16,666 nt of DNA from Bacteroidales bacterium (GCA_020860885.1 JAJBTS010000135.1:1-16666); one strand, 5' to 3'; numbered from the stretch's first letter, positions 7,927 to 14,873 are shown. A program made the numbers and translations. Notes: generated from the sequence alone by a model not told the origin.

Positions 7927-8723
7927 TGGAACGTATTACCAGCCTGCAGAATCCCCGCATAAAAAACATCAGCAAACTGGCTGCGAAAGCGAAAGAAAGA
8001 AAAGAACAGGAGCTTTTTATTATTGAAGGCGCCCGTGAGTTGAGTCTGGCAATAGCCGGGAATTATAATTTCGACTCCGTTTATATTTGTCCTGAACTCT
8101 TTGTCAAAACCGACTACCCGGATGTACTCAAAGCCATCCCCTCCTCCATACTGTATGAAGTCAGTGAGAATGTTTTTCAAAAGATAGCTTACAGGGAAGG
8201 TTCGGATGGAATACTTGCTCTGGCTAAACCGAAACAACATACTCTGGAGAATTTGCAGCTATCAGATAATCCCTTCCTGATCATACTCGAAGCAGTGGAA
8301 AAACCGGGAAACCTCGGAGCCATACTGCGGACTGCAGACGCAGCTAAGGCCGATGCCGTTATTATCTGTGATCCTGCAACCGATATTTACAATCCGAATG
8401 TCATTCGTTCCAGCGTAGGATGTTTATTTACCGTACAACTGGGAATAGCTTCCAATAGGGAAACCCTGAATTTCCTGAAGAAGCTGGATATTCAATCGTA
8501 TGCGGCCGAGCTTACAGCCGCACAATGGTATCAGGATATGGTTTTCACTCATCCTTCTGCAATTGTTATGGGAACGGAAGCGGACGGCCTAACCGATTTC
8601 TGGCTGAGAGAGGCCGACCACCGCATAAAAATCCCTATGCGCGGAGCAATCGATTCGCTGAACGTATCCGTTTCAACCGCTATTATCACTTTTGAAGCTA
8701 TGCGTCAGAGAAAGTTTATCTGA
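7926..8723 (+). CDS. SpoU/TrmH-family RNA 2'-O-methyltransferase
   Basis: A 265-aa SPOUT-class RNA methyltransferase using S-adenosylmethionine. The N-terminal part (about 1-100) is a substrate-binding domain with ITSLQNPRIKNISKLAAKAK and FIIEGARELSLA, typical of 23S rRNA 2'-O-ribose methyltransferases. The catalytic knot carries motif 1 EKPGNLGAILRTADA (Asn129, Arg135), motif 2 VMGTEADGL (Gly216, Glu218) and motif 3 IPMRGAIDSLNVSVSTAI (Ser244, Asn246, Ser248). The exact modified nucleotide is unknown. I chose ATG 7926 rather than the TTG three bases upstream because it gives the common TGATG overlap with the preceding stop and the family's usual M-x-x-I-T-S-x-Q-N N-terminus. Its 3' end overlaps that of mutL by 8 bp on the opposite strand. 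Confidence 0.93.
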   Translation: MERITSLQNPRIKNISKLAAKAKERKEQELFIIEGARELSLAIAGNYNFDSVYICPELFVKTDYPDVLKAIPSSILYEVSENVFQKIAYREGSDGILALAKPKQHTLENLQLSDNPFLIILEAVEKPGNLGAILRTADAAKADAVIICDPATDIYNPNVIRSSVGCLFTVQLGIASNRETLNFLKKLDIQSYAAELTAAQWYQDMVFTHPSAIVMGTEADGLTDFWLREADHRIKIPMRGAIDSLNVSVSTAIITFEAMRQRKFI

Positions 8724-10530
8724 ACCTTTTGCTTAGTTCGTCTTCCGAAAGAATAGATACAATGAGTTTCCCGTCAGGTGTGTAATTCGGATTGGAAAAA
8801 GAAAACAGTTTGGCGATCAAAGACATACCTTCTTCTTCCGTAAGAATTTTATTGTAAGGAATGGCGGCTTTTTTTGCCAGTGCCAACGCCAATGCGTGAA
8901 CAACCTCCTCCTTTACTTCGCATCCGGTTTCCAATACTTTATCCACCATATCCTGCAAAGTCTCGTTGTAATCCACGTTTTCCAGACCGGAAGGAATTCC
9001 GTTAATAGAATAAGAGTTGTTTCCTAAGTCGGCCAGATCAAAGCCGATGTAAGCCAGGTCGTCCAATACGCAGGGAAGTACCGTCGCTTCTTTGGGAGTA
9101 AAAGAGATAACTTCGGGAAAGAGAAGTTTCTGGGAGATACCCTGCTTCTGCTCTATCCTGCGGATATAATCATCGTACAAAATCTTGACATGAGCTCTTC
9201 TCTGATCAATGATCGTCAGTCCGGACTTCAGCGAAGTAACCAGATAACGGCCTTTGTATTGCAAAAAGTTAGAAGATTTATCCAGAATTTCAGCGTCTTC
9301 CTTTTCAAAAGGGATGACAGGTCTGATATCGGCAAATTCCGGGTAGACTTCCGTAGGTTTTACCTCCGGATCGGGATTCTTTTCATACAATTTCTCCCAA
9401 TCGATTTTAGAACGTTCATACGACCTGCTTTCTTTGAAAGGATTGTAGTTCGACTGCAACTGAATTTGGGGAGGTTCTACCAATTTCGTACGTTCGGGAG
9501 TATACACCGGCATTTCGATAGTTCCTTCCCGGTCGAACTCCAAAGCAGGCACTGCTATAGCCTCTTTCACAGCTGAAGCAATTACCTGAAAAAGTTGCTG
9601 TTCGTTCTCAAATTTGATCTCGGTCTTGGTCGGATGGATATTCACATCGATACTTCCCGGATCCACATCCAGGTAAATAAAATAATTAGGCTGTTCACCC
9701 GAAGGGATAAAAGCCTCGTACGCCAGCATCACAGCCCTATGGAAATAAGGATGACGCATATACCGCCCGTTGACAAAGAAAAACTGCATGGCAGACCTTT
9801 TCTTGCTCGAATCGGGAGAACCGATGAAACCGGAAATATTAATAAAAGAAGTATGGATATTCAGAGGCAAAAGAGAAGAAGATATCTTTTTGCCCATCAC
9901 ATTTATAATTCTCTGTTTCAATCCTGAAACAGGTAAGGAATAAGCCTCGACCTCATTGTGTGTAAGAGAAAAAGAGACAGACGGATTTACCAAAGCTATC
10001 CGTTCAAACTCAGTAAGTATATTCTTAAACTCCGTCTCGTTGGATTTAAGGAATTTCCTCCTTGCAGGAATATTAAAAAAAAGATTCTTTACAGAAAAAC
10101 TGCTTCCTTCATTGCATACCACTGTCTCCTGCGCTTCGACCTGCGATCCGGAAATACGGAGTAAAGTTCCTACATCGTCTTTCCGAAGCTTTGTCTTTAA
10201 CTCTACCTGTGCCACGGCGGCTATGGAAGCCAGCGCTTCCCCCCGGAACCCCATCGTTTTGAGGGAAAATAAATCCTGAGCATTGCGGATTTTAGAAGTA
10301 GCATGCCGTTCAAATGCCATGCGGGCATCGGTTTCCGACATGCCTTTACCATTATCTATTACCTGGATCAGGGAACGCCCGGCATCTTTAACGATCAGTT
10401 GTATGTGATCGGCACCGGCGTCTATCGCATTCTCAATCAATTCCTTCACTACGGATGCAGGGCGTTGGATCACCTCTCCGGCAGCGATCTGGTTGGCTAT
10501 AGAATCGGGTAATAGTTGTATTATATCCAC
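8716..10530 (-). CDS. mutL: DNA mismatch repair protein MutL
   Basis: MutL is the ATPase that links MutS mismatch recognition to downstream repair. With the GTG start at 10530 the protein has 604 aa and begins V-D-I-I-Q-L-L-P-D-S, the usual N-terminus. The GHKL ATPase motifs are intact: KELIENAIDAGA (Glu30 and Asn34 correspond to E. coli Glu29 and Asn33), DNGKGM (59-64), TMGFRGEALASI (92-103). DVNIHPTKTEIKF (295-307) follows. A low-conservation linker precedes the C-terminal dimerisation domain. A longer frame starts at TTG 10575, but its 15 extra residues fall inside a repeated intergenic sequence and have no counterpart in homologues, so I reject that start. The C-terminal domain has DQRRAH where nicking MutLs have DQHA-x2-E-x4-E, and lacks a clear GRP motif. 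It lies between repeat-rich DNA and the convergent methyltransferase gene. Confidence 0.95.
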   Translation of the reverse strand: MDIIQLLPDSIANQIAAGEVIQRPASVVKELIENAIDAGADHIQLIVKDAGRSLIQVIDNGKGMSETDARMAFERHATSKIRNAQDLFSLKTMGFRGEALASIAAVAQVELKTKLRKDDVGTLLRISGSQVEAQETVVCNEGSSFSVKNLFFNIPARRKFLKSNETEFKNILTEFERIALVNPSVSFSLTHNEVEAYSLPVSGLKQRIINVMGKKISSSLLPLNIHTSFINISGFIGSPDSSKKRSAMQFFFVNGRYMRHPYFHRAVMLAYEAFIPSGEQPNYFIYLDVDPGSIDVNIHPTKTEIKFENEQQLFQVIASAVKEAIAVPALEFDREGTIEMPVYTPERTKLVEPPQIQLQSNYNPFKESRSYERSKIDWEKLYEKNPDPEVKPTEVYPEFADIRPVIPFEKEDAEILDKSSNFLQYKGRYLVTSLKSGLTIIDQRRAHVKILYDDYIRRIEQKQGISQKLLFPEVISFTPKEATVLPCVLDDLAYIGFDLADLGNNSYSINGIPSGLENVDYNETLQDMVDKVLETGCEVKEEVVHALALALAKKAAIPYNKILTEEEGMSLIAKLFSFSNPNYTPDGKLIVSILSEDELSKRFR

Positions 10531-10572
10531 AGTTGTGTTCAATATTGAAGAGGTTGAATTGCAAGCATTCTC

Positions 10573-10839
10573 CAAACAATCATAATTATGATTTCAATTT
10601 TCCCAGAGGCTGCCTAAAAAGAACTTTTAGCCCCAAAGGGATGTCCAAAAAATAAATAATCCCATCGCTTGGCCGATAAGCCTGGTTTAATAAAGGAGTC
10701 TGTCCAAAAAGAACTTTCTGCCCCTAAATCCCCTAAAGGGGACTTTTTAAACCCTGGAATATCAATAGCCCCCCTTTAGGGGGTTGGGGGCAAACAATCA
10801 CAATTATAATTTTTGCAGAATACCGAGGCTACCTAAAAA
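10573..10839. repeat. Composite intergenic repeat between mutL and tdh
   Basis: This gene-free stretch is built from related repeats. A 22-bp sequence at 10573-10594 recurs at 10791-10812 with two substitutions (core CAAACAATCA, then AATTAT). Each copy is followed by GAGGCTRCCTAAAAA (10606-10620 and 10825-10839). A related element, CAAAAAGAACTTTCTGCCCC at 10705-10724, matches CTAAAAAGAACTTTTAGCCCC at 10614-10634 apart from a few bases. The interior holds a large palindrome described separately. There is no transposase, and no open frame resembles a protein. The first copy overlaps the false N-terminal extension of the mutL frame. I infer a dispersed, possibly mobilised, non-coding element or a recombined cluster of such elements. 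Confidence 0.7.
10720..10791. repeat. Large inverted repeat built from CCCCTAAAGGGG palindromes
   Basis: The left arm (10720-10741) contains CCCCTAAAGGGG, and the right arm (10769-10791) contains CCCCCTTTAGGGGG followed by TTGGGGGC. The arms are imperfect reverse complements of each other and are separated by 27 bases (10742-10768). Each arm can also fold on its own. Palindromes of this type are common dispersed repeats in Bacteroidetes intergenic DNA. It lies downstream of tdh, so it could stabilise or end the kbl-tdh message, but no U-run directly follows it on that strand. Confidence 0.75.
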
Positions 10840-10850
10840 TAGATAACCTC
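10825..10850. repeat. Imperfect hairpin just past the tdh stop
   Basis: GAGGCTACCTA (10825-10835) can pair with TAGATAACCTC (10840-10850) with two mismatches and a four-A loop. It ends 13 bp from the tdh stop codon. In the tdh direction no T-run follows, so it may be a 3' end stabiliser rather than a terminator. Its left half is one copy of the GAGGCTRCCTAAAAA repeat. Confidence 0.35.
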
Positions 10851-10862
10851 TTACTTTTAATT

Positions 10863-11816
10863 TTATTTATTCAGTCTTGTTTTTAATGTATTGATCATAT
10901 CCACGGTCATCTTTTCCAGATCGTACTTAGGACTCCAATCCCACTCCGAACGGGCAGCAGAATCGTCCAGTTTGTTGGGCCATGAATCGGCAATGGCTTG
11001 TTTTAGAGGATCTACATTGTAAGTCATCTTGAAATTGGGATAATGCTTTTTAATAGCAGCATACAACATTTCCGGATCAAAACTCATGGCTGTAACATTG
11101 AATGAATTCCTATGGATCAAACGGGAAGGATCCGCTTCCATCAAATCGATAGCCGCATCCAAAGCATCCGGCATATACATCATATCCATGAACGTACCTG
11201 CTTTAACCGGACATTCAAAATCTTCCCCTTTCACCGCTTTGTAAAAAATCTCTACCGCGTAATCGGTAGTACCTCCGCCGGGTAACGTCATATTGGAAAT
11301 GATTCCTGGAAAACGTACCGAACGGGTATCCACTCCAAAACGTGTGTAATAATAATCGCTCAACATTTCACCGGTAACTTTGGTAATCCCGTATATGGTG
11401 GTAGGACGCTGAACGGTATCCTGAGGAGTGTTATCTTTGGGTGTACTCGGACCGAAAGCTCCGATGGAACTGGGAGTGAATAAAGCACATTTGTATTCTT
11501 TCGCTACATCCAGACAGTTCATCAGGCTGCCTACACCTACATCCCATCCTAATTTAGGATTCTTCTCTGCTGTAGCAGATAAGATAGCCGCCAGATTATA
11601 GATAGTATCGATATTGTACTTCTTTACCGTATCCGCTATCTGATTGATATTCAAAGCGTCAATTTCTACCGTAGGGCCTGCTTCAAAAAAACCTTCCGGA
11701 AAAGGAGGTGCGAAATAGCCGCAAATAACGTTATCTACTCCGTAAATAGAACGCAAACGAATACTTAATTCCGAACCTATTTGTCCGGTACTGCCAATGA
11801 TTAATATTTTTTTCAT
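10863..11816 (-). CDS. L-threonine 3-dehydrogenase, SDR (epimerase-like) type
   Basis: A 317-aa extended short-chain dehydrogenase. It has the Rossmann motif GSTGQIG (8-14), the YNLAAILSATAEKNP stretch, active-site Ser116/117 in TPSSIGAFGPSTP, and the catalytic YxxxK pair Tyr142 and Lys146 (YGITK). The following RFPGIIS and PGGGTTDYAVEIFY stretches are characteristic of the SDR-type threonine dehydrogenases known from psychrophilic flavobacteria and from animals, not the zinc-dependent E. coli Tdh. It oxidises threonine with NAD+ to 2-amino-3-ketobutyrate. The neighbouring upstream gene, kbl, encodes the enzyme that consumes this unstable product, which makes the assignment strong. The start is ATG 11816, 99 bp after the kbl stop. 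It is probably co-transcribed with kbl, although the gap contains a small tandem repeat. Confidence 0.92.
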   Translation of the reverse strand: MKKILIIGSTGQIGSELSIRLRSIYGVDNVICGYFAPPFPEGFFEAGPTVEIDALNINQIADTVKKYNIDTIYNLAAILSATAEKNPKLGWDVGVGSLMNCLDVAKEYKCALFTPSSIGAFGPSTPKDNTPQDTVQRPTTIYGITKVTGEMLSDYYYTRFGVDTRSVRFPGIISNMTLPGGGTTDYAVEIFYKAVKGEDFECPVKAGTFMDMMYMPDALDAAIDLMEADPSRLIHRNSFNVTAMSFDPEMLYAAIKKHYPNFKMTYNVDPLKQAIADSWPNKLDDSAARSEWDWSPKYDLEKMTVDMINTLKTRLNK

Positions 11817-11832
11817 GAGAATGCTTATTGTA

Positions 11833-11860
11833 TTAAGAAATAAGAGTTAAGAAATAAGAG
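11833..11860. repeat. Tandem 14-bp repeat (7-bp half period) between kbl and tdh
   Basis: TTAAGAAATAAGAG occurs twice head-to-tail without mismatch (11833-11846, 11847-11860). Each copy can be read as two related heptamers, TTAAGAA and ATAAGAG. A complementary AACTCTTA lies at 11900-11907 near the kbl stop, so the intercistronic RNA could fold across about 50 bases. No promoter is evident here. Confidence 0.8.
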
Positions 11861-11915
11861 CCTGCATCCTTATAATAATTTGCAAAGCCTTTCGTTCTCA
11901 ACTCTTACGTCTTTT

Positions 11916-13112
11916 TTATTTTAATACACCTAATTTTTTACCTACTTTAGTAAATGCCTCGATACATTTATCCAGATGTTCCTGTTCATGAGCAGCGGAT
12001 AACTGTACACGAATACGGGCCTGTCCTTTGGGCACTACCGGATAGTAGAATCCGGTTACATAAATACCTTCTTTGGAAAGTTCGGAAGCCATCTCCTGAG
12101 ACAACTTAGCATCGTAAAGCATCACTGCGCAAATAGCGGATTGCGTAGGTTTCACATCGAATCCGGCAGCCACCATCTTTTTATTAAAGTATTCTGTGTT
12201 TGCGTGCAATTTATCCTGCAATTCATTGGATCTGTCCAATAACTGGAATGTATAAATCCCGGCGCCCACTACAGAAGGCGGTAAGGAGTTAGAGAATAAA
12301 TAAGGACGTGAACGTTGACGCAACATATCAATAATTTCTTTTTTACCGGTTGTAAATCCTCCTATGGCGCCGCCAAAAGCTTTCCCTAACGTTCCGGTAA
12401 GAATTTCAATTTTACCTTTCAGATTGTATTGTTCGGTAGTTCCGCGTCCTGTTTTTCCTACTACTCCGGCAGAATGCGATTCATCGACCATTACCATAGC
12501 ATCGTATTTCTGGGCCAGTTCATAGATCTTATCCAGAGGAGCGACATTTCCATCCATAGAAAATACACCATCCGTAACGATCAGGCGGAAACGTTGTTCC
12601 TGTGCTTTTTGCAGTTGAGCTTCGAGATCAGCCATATCCGCATTGGCGTAACGGTAGCGGACAGCTTTACACAAACGTACCCCGTCAATGATAGAAGCGT
12701 GATTCAAAGAATCGGAAATAATAGCATCCTGATCGGTTAAAAGAGGTTCAAAAACACCTCCGTTGGCATCGAAACAAGCGGCATACAAAATAGTGTCTTC
12801 CGTACCGAAGAAGTCCGCTATCGTTTTTTCCAGTTCTTTATGTAAATCCTGAGTACCACAAATAAAACGAACAGAAGACATACCGTACCCTCTATCTTTC
12901 ATGGCTTTTTCCGCTGCAGAGATCAGTCCTGCATTATCAGACAAACCCAGATAGTTATTTGCGCAAAAATTCAATACTTCCTGACCTGTATTCAGGCGAA
13001 TTTTCACGGACTGAGGAGAAACAATAATTCTCTCTTCTTTGTATAAACCAGCTTCTTTTATACCGGTCAATTCATCTGTAAGATGTTTTTGAAATCTTGA
13101 ATAGTTAGCCAT
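11916..13112 (-). CDS. kbl: Glycine C-acetyltransferase (2-amino-3-ketobutyrate CoA ligase)
   Basis: A PLP-dependent alpha-oxoamine synthase that cleaves 2-amino-3-ketobutyrate with CoA to glycine and acetyl-CoA in the cytosol. With ATG 13112 as start the protein has 398 aa, the family's usual length, and the residue numbers fall on those of E. coli Kbl. The PLP-binding Lys244 is in GTLGKAFGGAIGG, Asp210 in the MVMVDESHSAG stretch, with His213 and His138 (LNHAS). NFCANNYLGLSDN near the N-terminus is also typical. A longer frame begins at TTG 13136, but its eight extra codons overlap the promoter region and have no family counterpart. A promoter with good spacing ends about 22 bp before the ATG. 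tdh follows downstream, completing the threonine-to-glycine pathway. Confidence 0.96.
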   Translation of the reverse strand: MANYSRFQKHLTDELTGIKEAGLYKEERIIVSPQSVKIRLNTGQEVLNFCANNYLGLSDNAGLISAAEKAMKDRGYGMSSVRFICGTQDLHKELEKTIADFFGTEDTILYAACFDANGGVFEPLLTDQDAIISDSLNHASIIDGVRLCKAVRYRYANADMADLEAQLQKAQEQRFRLIVTDGVFSMDGNVAPLDKIYELAQKYDAMVMVDESHSAGVVGKTGRGTTEQYNLKGKIEILTGTLGKAFGGAIGGFTTGKKEIIDMLRQRSRPYLFSNSLPPSVVGAGIYTFQLLDRSNELQDKLHANTEYFNKKMVAAGFDVKPTQSAICAVMLYDAKLSQEMASELSKEGIYVTGFYYPVVPKGQARIRVQLSAAHEQEHLDKCIEAFTKVGKKLGVLK

Positions 13113-13133
13113 AATCTTAATTAATAATTTTGG

Positions 13134-13165
13134 CAAAATTACACTAAAAAAACATATCGTGCAAG
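13134..13165 (-). promoter_or_regulatory. kbl-tdh promoter (Bacteroidetes -33/-7 type)
   Basis: On the minus strand, TAATTTTG (13141 to 13134) matches the -7 consensus TAnnTTTG. CTTG (13165 to 13162) stands exactly 20 bp upstream, matching the -33 TTTG in three of four bases. Spacing of 19-21 bp is the norm. Transcription would begin about 15 bp before the kbl ATG. This also argues against the TTG 13136 start, which would lie inside the -7 box. Confidence 0.65.
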
Positions 13166-13185
13166 GAAATAAACAGAAAACACAG

Positions 13186-13262
13186 AACAGTGAACAGTGA
13201 ACAGTAAGCAGTTAACAGTTAACAGTAAGCAGTGAGCAGTAAACAGTTAACAGTAAGGAGTT
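13186..13262. repeat. Heptanucleotide tandem array A[AG]CAGT[GTA], 11 units
   Basis: Eleven contiguous 7-bp units run from 13186 to 13262: AACAGTG, AACAGTG, AACAGTA, AGCAGTT, AACAGTT, AACAGTA, AGCAGTG, AGCAGTA, AACAGTT, AACAGTA, AGGAGTT. Variation is limited to positions 2 and 7 except in the last unit. The array begins 20 bp upstream of the kbl -33 box. It carries no open frame resembling a protein. Confidence 0.93.
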
Positions 13263-13273
13263 TACAGACTTAA

Positions 13274-13307
13274 AAAACGACTGTCAATAGCAGCCGAAAA
13301 CGACTGT
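13274..13307. repeat. Direct repeat AAAACGACTGT, 23 bp apart
   Basis: AAAACGACTGT occurs at 13274-13284 and again at 13297-13307, a start-to-start distance of 23 bp. This is the same period as the array that begins about 30 bp further on, although the sequence differs. Confidence 0.7.
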
Positions 13308-13334
13308 AGAAAAGAACAATAAGTACGATCGGCA

Positions 13335-13587
13335 GAGATAAGTATCGATGCCTGTCTGCGAAGAGTATTTAGACCTCGTAGCGAAGAGTATCTACACCCC
13401 GTCGCGAAGAGTACTAAGACGGGTTAGTGAAGAGTACTAAGACGGGTTAGTGAAGAGTATTAACACGAGGTAGTGAAGAGTATCTCCAAGGGGGCGAAAT
13501 ACTTACCGCGAAGAGGTCTTAATACTCTTCGCGGAGGGGTAACGATACTTATCGCGGAAGGATAGCGAAGCGTATTAAGAAAAAGGT
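13335..13587. repeat. 23-bp-period minisatellite with units in both orientations
   Basis: Forward units start at 13335, 13358, 13381, 13404, 13427, 13450 and 13473. Each begins with a form of G[CT]GAAGAGTA and has a more variable 13-bp remainder; the first is diverged, the last is shortened to 21 bp, and a truncated unit (GCGAAATACTTACC) follows at 13494. From 13556 to 13511 two further 23-bp units are read on the minus strand, starting GCGATAAGTATC and GCGAAGAGTATT. A diverged forward unit lies at 13565-13587. GATAAGTATCG (13337-13347) and CGATACTTATC (13543-13553) form an 11-bp inverted pair bracketing the array. 23 is not a multiple of three and stops occur, so this is not a repeat protein. 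Confidence 0.88.
13506..13534. repeat. Perfect 10-bp hairpin at the orientation switch of the 23-bp array
   Basis: CCGCGAAGAG (13506-13515) pairs perfectly with CTCTTCGCGG (13525-13534) around a 9-base loop. It forms where forward and reversed units meet. No T-run follows on either strand. Confidence 0.8.
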
Positions 13588-13606
13588 ATGGTTAGAAGAG
13601 CCGCAG

Positions 13607-13653
13607 AAAAAAGAAAACCCCATTTCCGGATATATAAATCCGGTAATGGGGTT
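13607..13653 (-). terminator. Intrinsic terminator for the tail-fibre-like gene
   Basis: AACCCCATT-x-CCGGAT (13616-13631) pairs with ATCCGG-x-AATGGGGTT (13638-13653): 15 base pairs with one T-T mismatch and a six-base loop. Read on the minus strand the stem is followed by GGGGTTTTCTTTTTTC, a strong U-run. It lies about 85 bp past the stop of the 13738-14832 gene and should end transcription of the EEP/tail-fibre-like gene pair. Confidence 0.88.
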
Positions 13654-13737
13654 AAATAATATCGTTAACCGGAGGATCATTACTGCTAACCGGCAACTCA
13701 AAACAGTAGCGTTACTTCGACGACAGTATTGCAAACA

Positions 13738-14832
13738 TCATTTATTATTTTTAAAACTTTGCATTTCTTTTTTCAATCCATCAATCGTTTCCTGCTGCCG
13801 GATAATATACAAGGTCAATTCTTCCACCTTTTGAAGAAGTTTCACCTGCATCTCTCCCACATCCATTCCGTTTTCTTTCACTTCTGTTTCCGTTGGTATG
13901 CCCGGCAAATGTTTCTTATCCTTAATATGGGCTTTTACTTCATTTAATTCCGGTAACTCATAATCTTCTGCAAAAACAAAATCGGCCCAGACATTTGTCT
14001 GTGTTATTAAGCGGTTAGCAATAACATCTCCGTCTACTTTCAATTTTCTGTTTCCGGTTACAACTCCCTGTTTTCCCAATATAAAATTTCCATTTCTATC
14101 AAATTGAGCAATAATAAGATCGTCATTATCTACCAACTTGAAGTACAAATTGCCTCCATACTCAAAGCGGGTATCATTACCCACAAAACGGATTTTACTA
14201 TGTTGAGTGCTACTACCTGAATTTCCTAAAAACAGTGTTTTATTGACAGGAACAACCAGGTGATTAGCAAGCATCAAGGTTCCGGACTGATCAAAAGTCG
14301 CTACCGTATTTATTCCGGAACGAATATTTAATTGAGGAGAATAATCAATATAAGATACATTTCCCGATTGCCACAATTTCAGTCTGTTGCCGGAGTCGCT
14401 ATAGGAACCCACACGAAAAGCCTTCCCTGCAGGAATAAATACATCCCCTGCCACATGCAATTTAGAAGAAGGGGAAGTAGTGCCTATACCTACGTTTCCG
14501 TTCATGACCACCGTCAACATAGGACTGAAAGTCGTCGAGTTATAAAACTGCGAACCTACCACAAATTTATCATACACATCATCTCCTATATTCACTCTCA
14601 ACTCAGATGAAGTACTTGAAGCATTATACCGGGCTATGTACATAGGATCGTAATTATTTTCTTCGGGTGTTCCGAAATATAATTTTTTACCCCACTGGCC
14701 TACCGCTGTAGAATTTTTTCCCACCTGGACATCTCCATTAAACGTATATCCGGTACAAAGACTAATATTTTGACTCTTTGTTGTATTCATTCCCATTAAA
14801 AGGACAGCAATAAATAAAATCAGCTTTTTCAT
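13738..14832 (-). CDS. Exported tail-fibre-like surface protein
   Basis: A 364-aa protein with a probable Sec signal peptide (about 1-20, MKKLILFIAVLLMG...). The body is beta-rich and repetitive, with NVGIGTTSPSSKLHVAG (113-129), the pattern that marks Bacteroidetes proteins resembling phage tail-fibre stalks. Later pieces such as GNFILGKQGVVTGNRKLKVDGDV echo it. The C-terminal 83 residues run WADFVFAEDYELPELNEV, then HIKDKKHLPGIPTETEVKENG, MDVGEMQVKLLQKVEELTLYI, ending in a coiled coil (about 325-360) likely to trimerise. I do not see the canonical S74 self-cleaving chaperone motif. Its function is unknown; a role in surface adhesion is a guess. The upstream EEP gene ends 41 bp before it and both share the terminator at 13607-13653. 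There is no phage gene context. Confidence 0.85.
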   Translation of the reverse strand: MKKLILFIAVLLMGMNTTKSQNISLCTGYTFNGDVQVGKNSTAVGQWGKKLYFGTPEENNYDPMYIARYNASSTSSELRVNIGDDVYDKFVVGSQFYNSTTFSPMLTVVMNGNVGIGTTSPSSKLHVAGDVFIPAGKAFRVGSYSDSGNRLKLWQSGNVSYIDYSPQLNIRSGINTVATFDQSGTLMLANHLVVPVNKTLFLGNSGSSTQHSKIRFVGNDTRFEYGGNLYFKLVDNDDLIIAQFDRNGNFILGKQGVVTGNRKLKVDGDVIANRLITQTNVWADFVFAEDYELPELNEVKAHIKDKKHLPGIPTETEVKENGMDVGEMQVKLLQKVEELTLYIIRQQETIDGLKKEMQSFKNNK

Positions 14833-14873
14833 AAAATAAATCTATTATATTTTTAATTCGTATTCTTATAATA

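Noticed and set aside
10573..10839. Insertion sequence with a transposase
   Set aside because: The segment is under 300 bp and no frame on either strand resembles a transposase; only repeats and palindromes are visible.
13110..13136. kbl start at TTG 13136
   Set aside because: It would lie within the -7 promoter box and add eight residues absent from the family; ATG 13112 gives the standard 398-aa length.
13335..13587. CRISPR array
   Set aside because: The units are contiguous at 23 bp with no unique spacers, they occur in both orientations, and no cas gene is present.
13549..13734. Open frame of 61 codons on the minus strand
   Set aside because: It runs across the 23-bp array end and the terminator hairpin, resembles no protein, and has no start signal.
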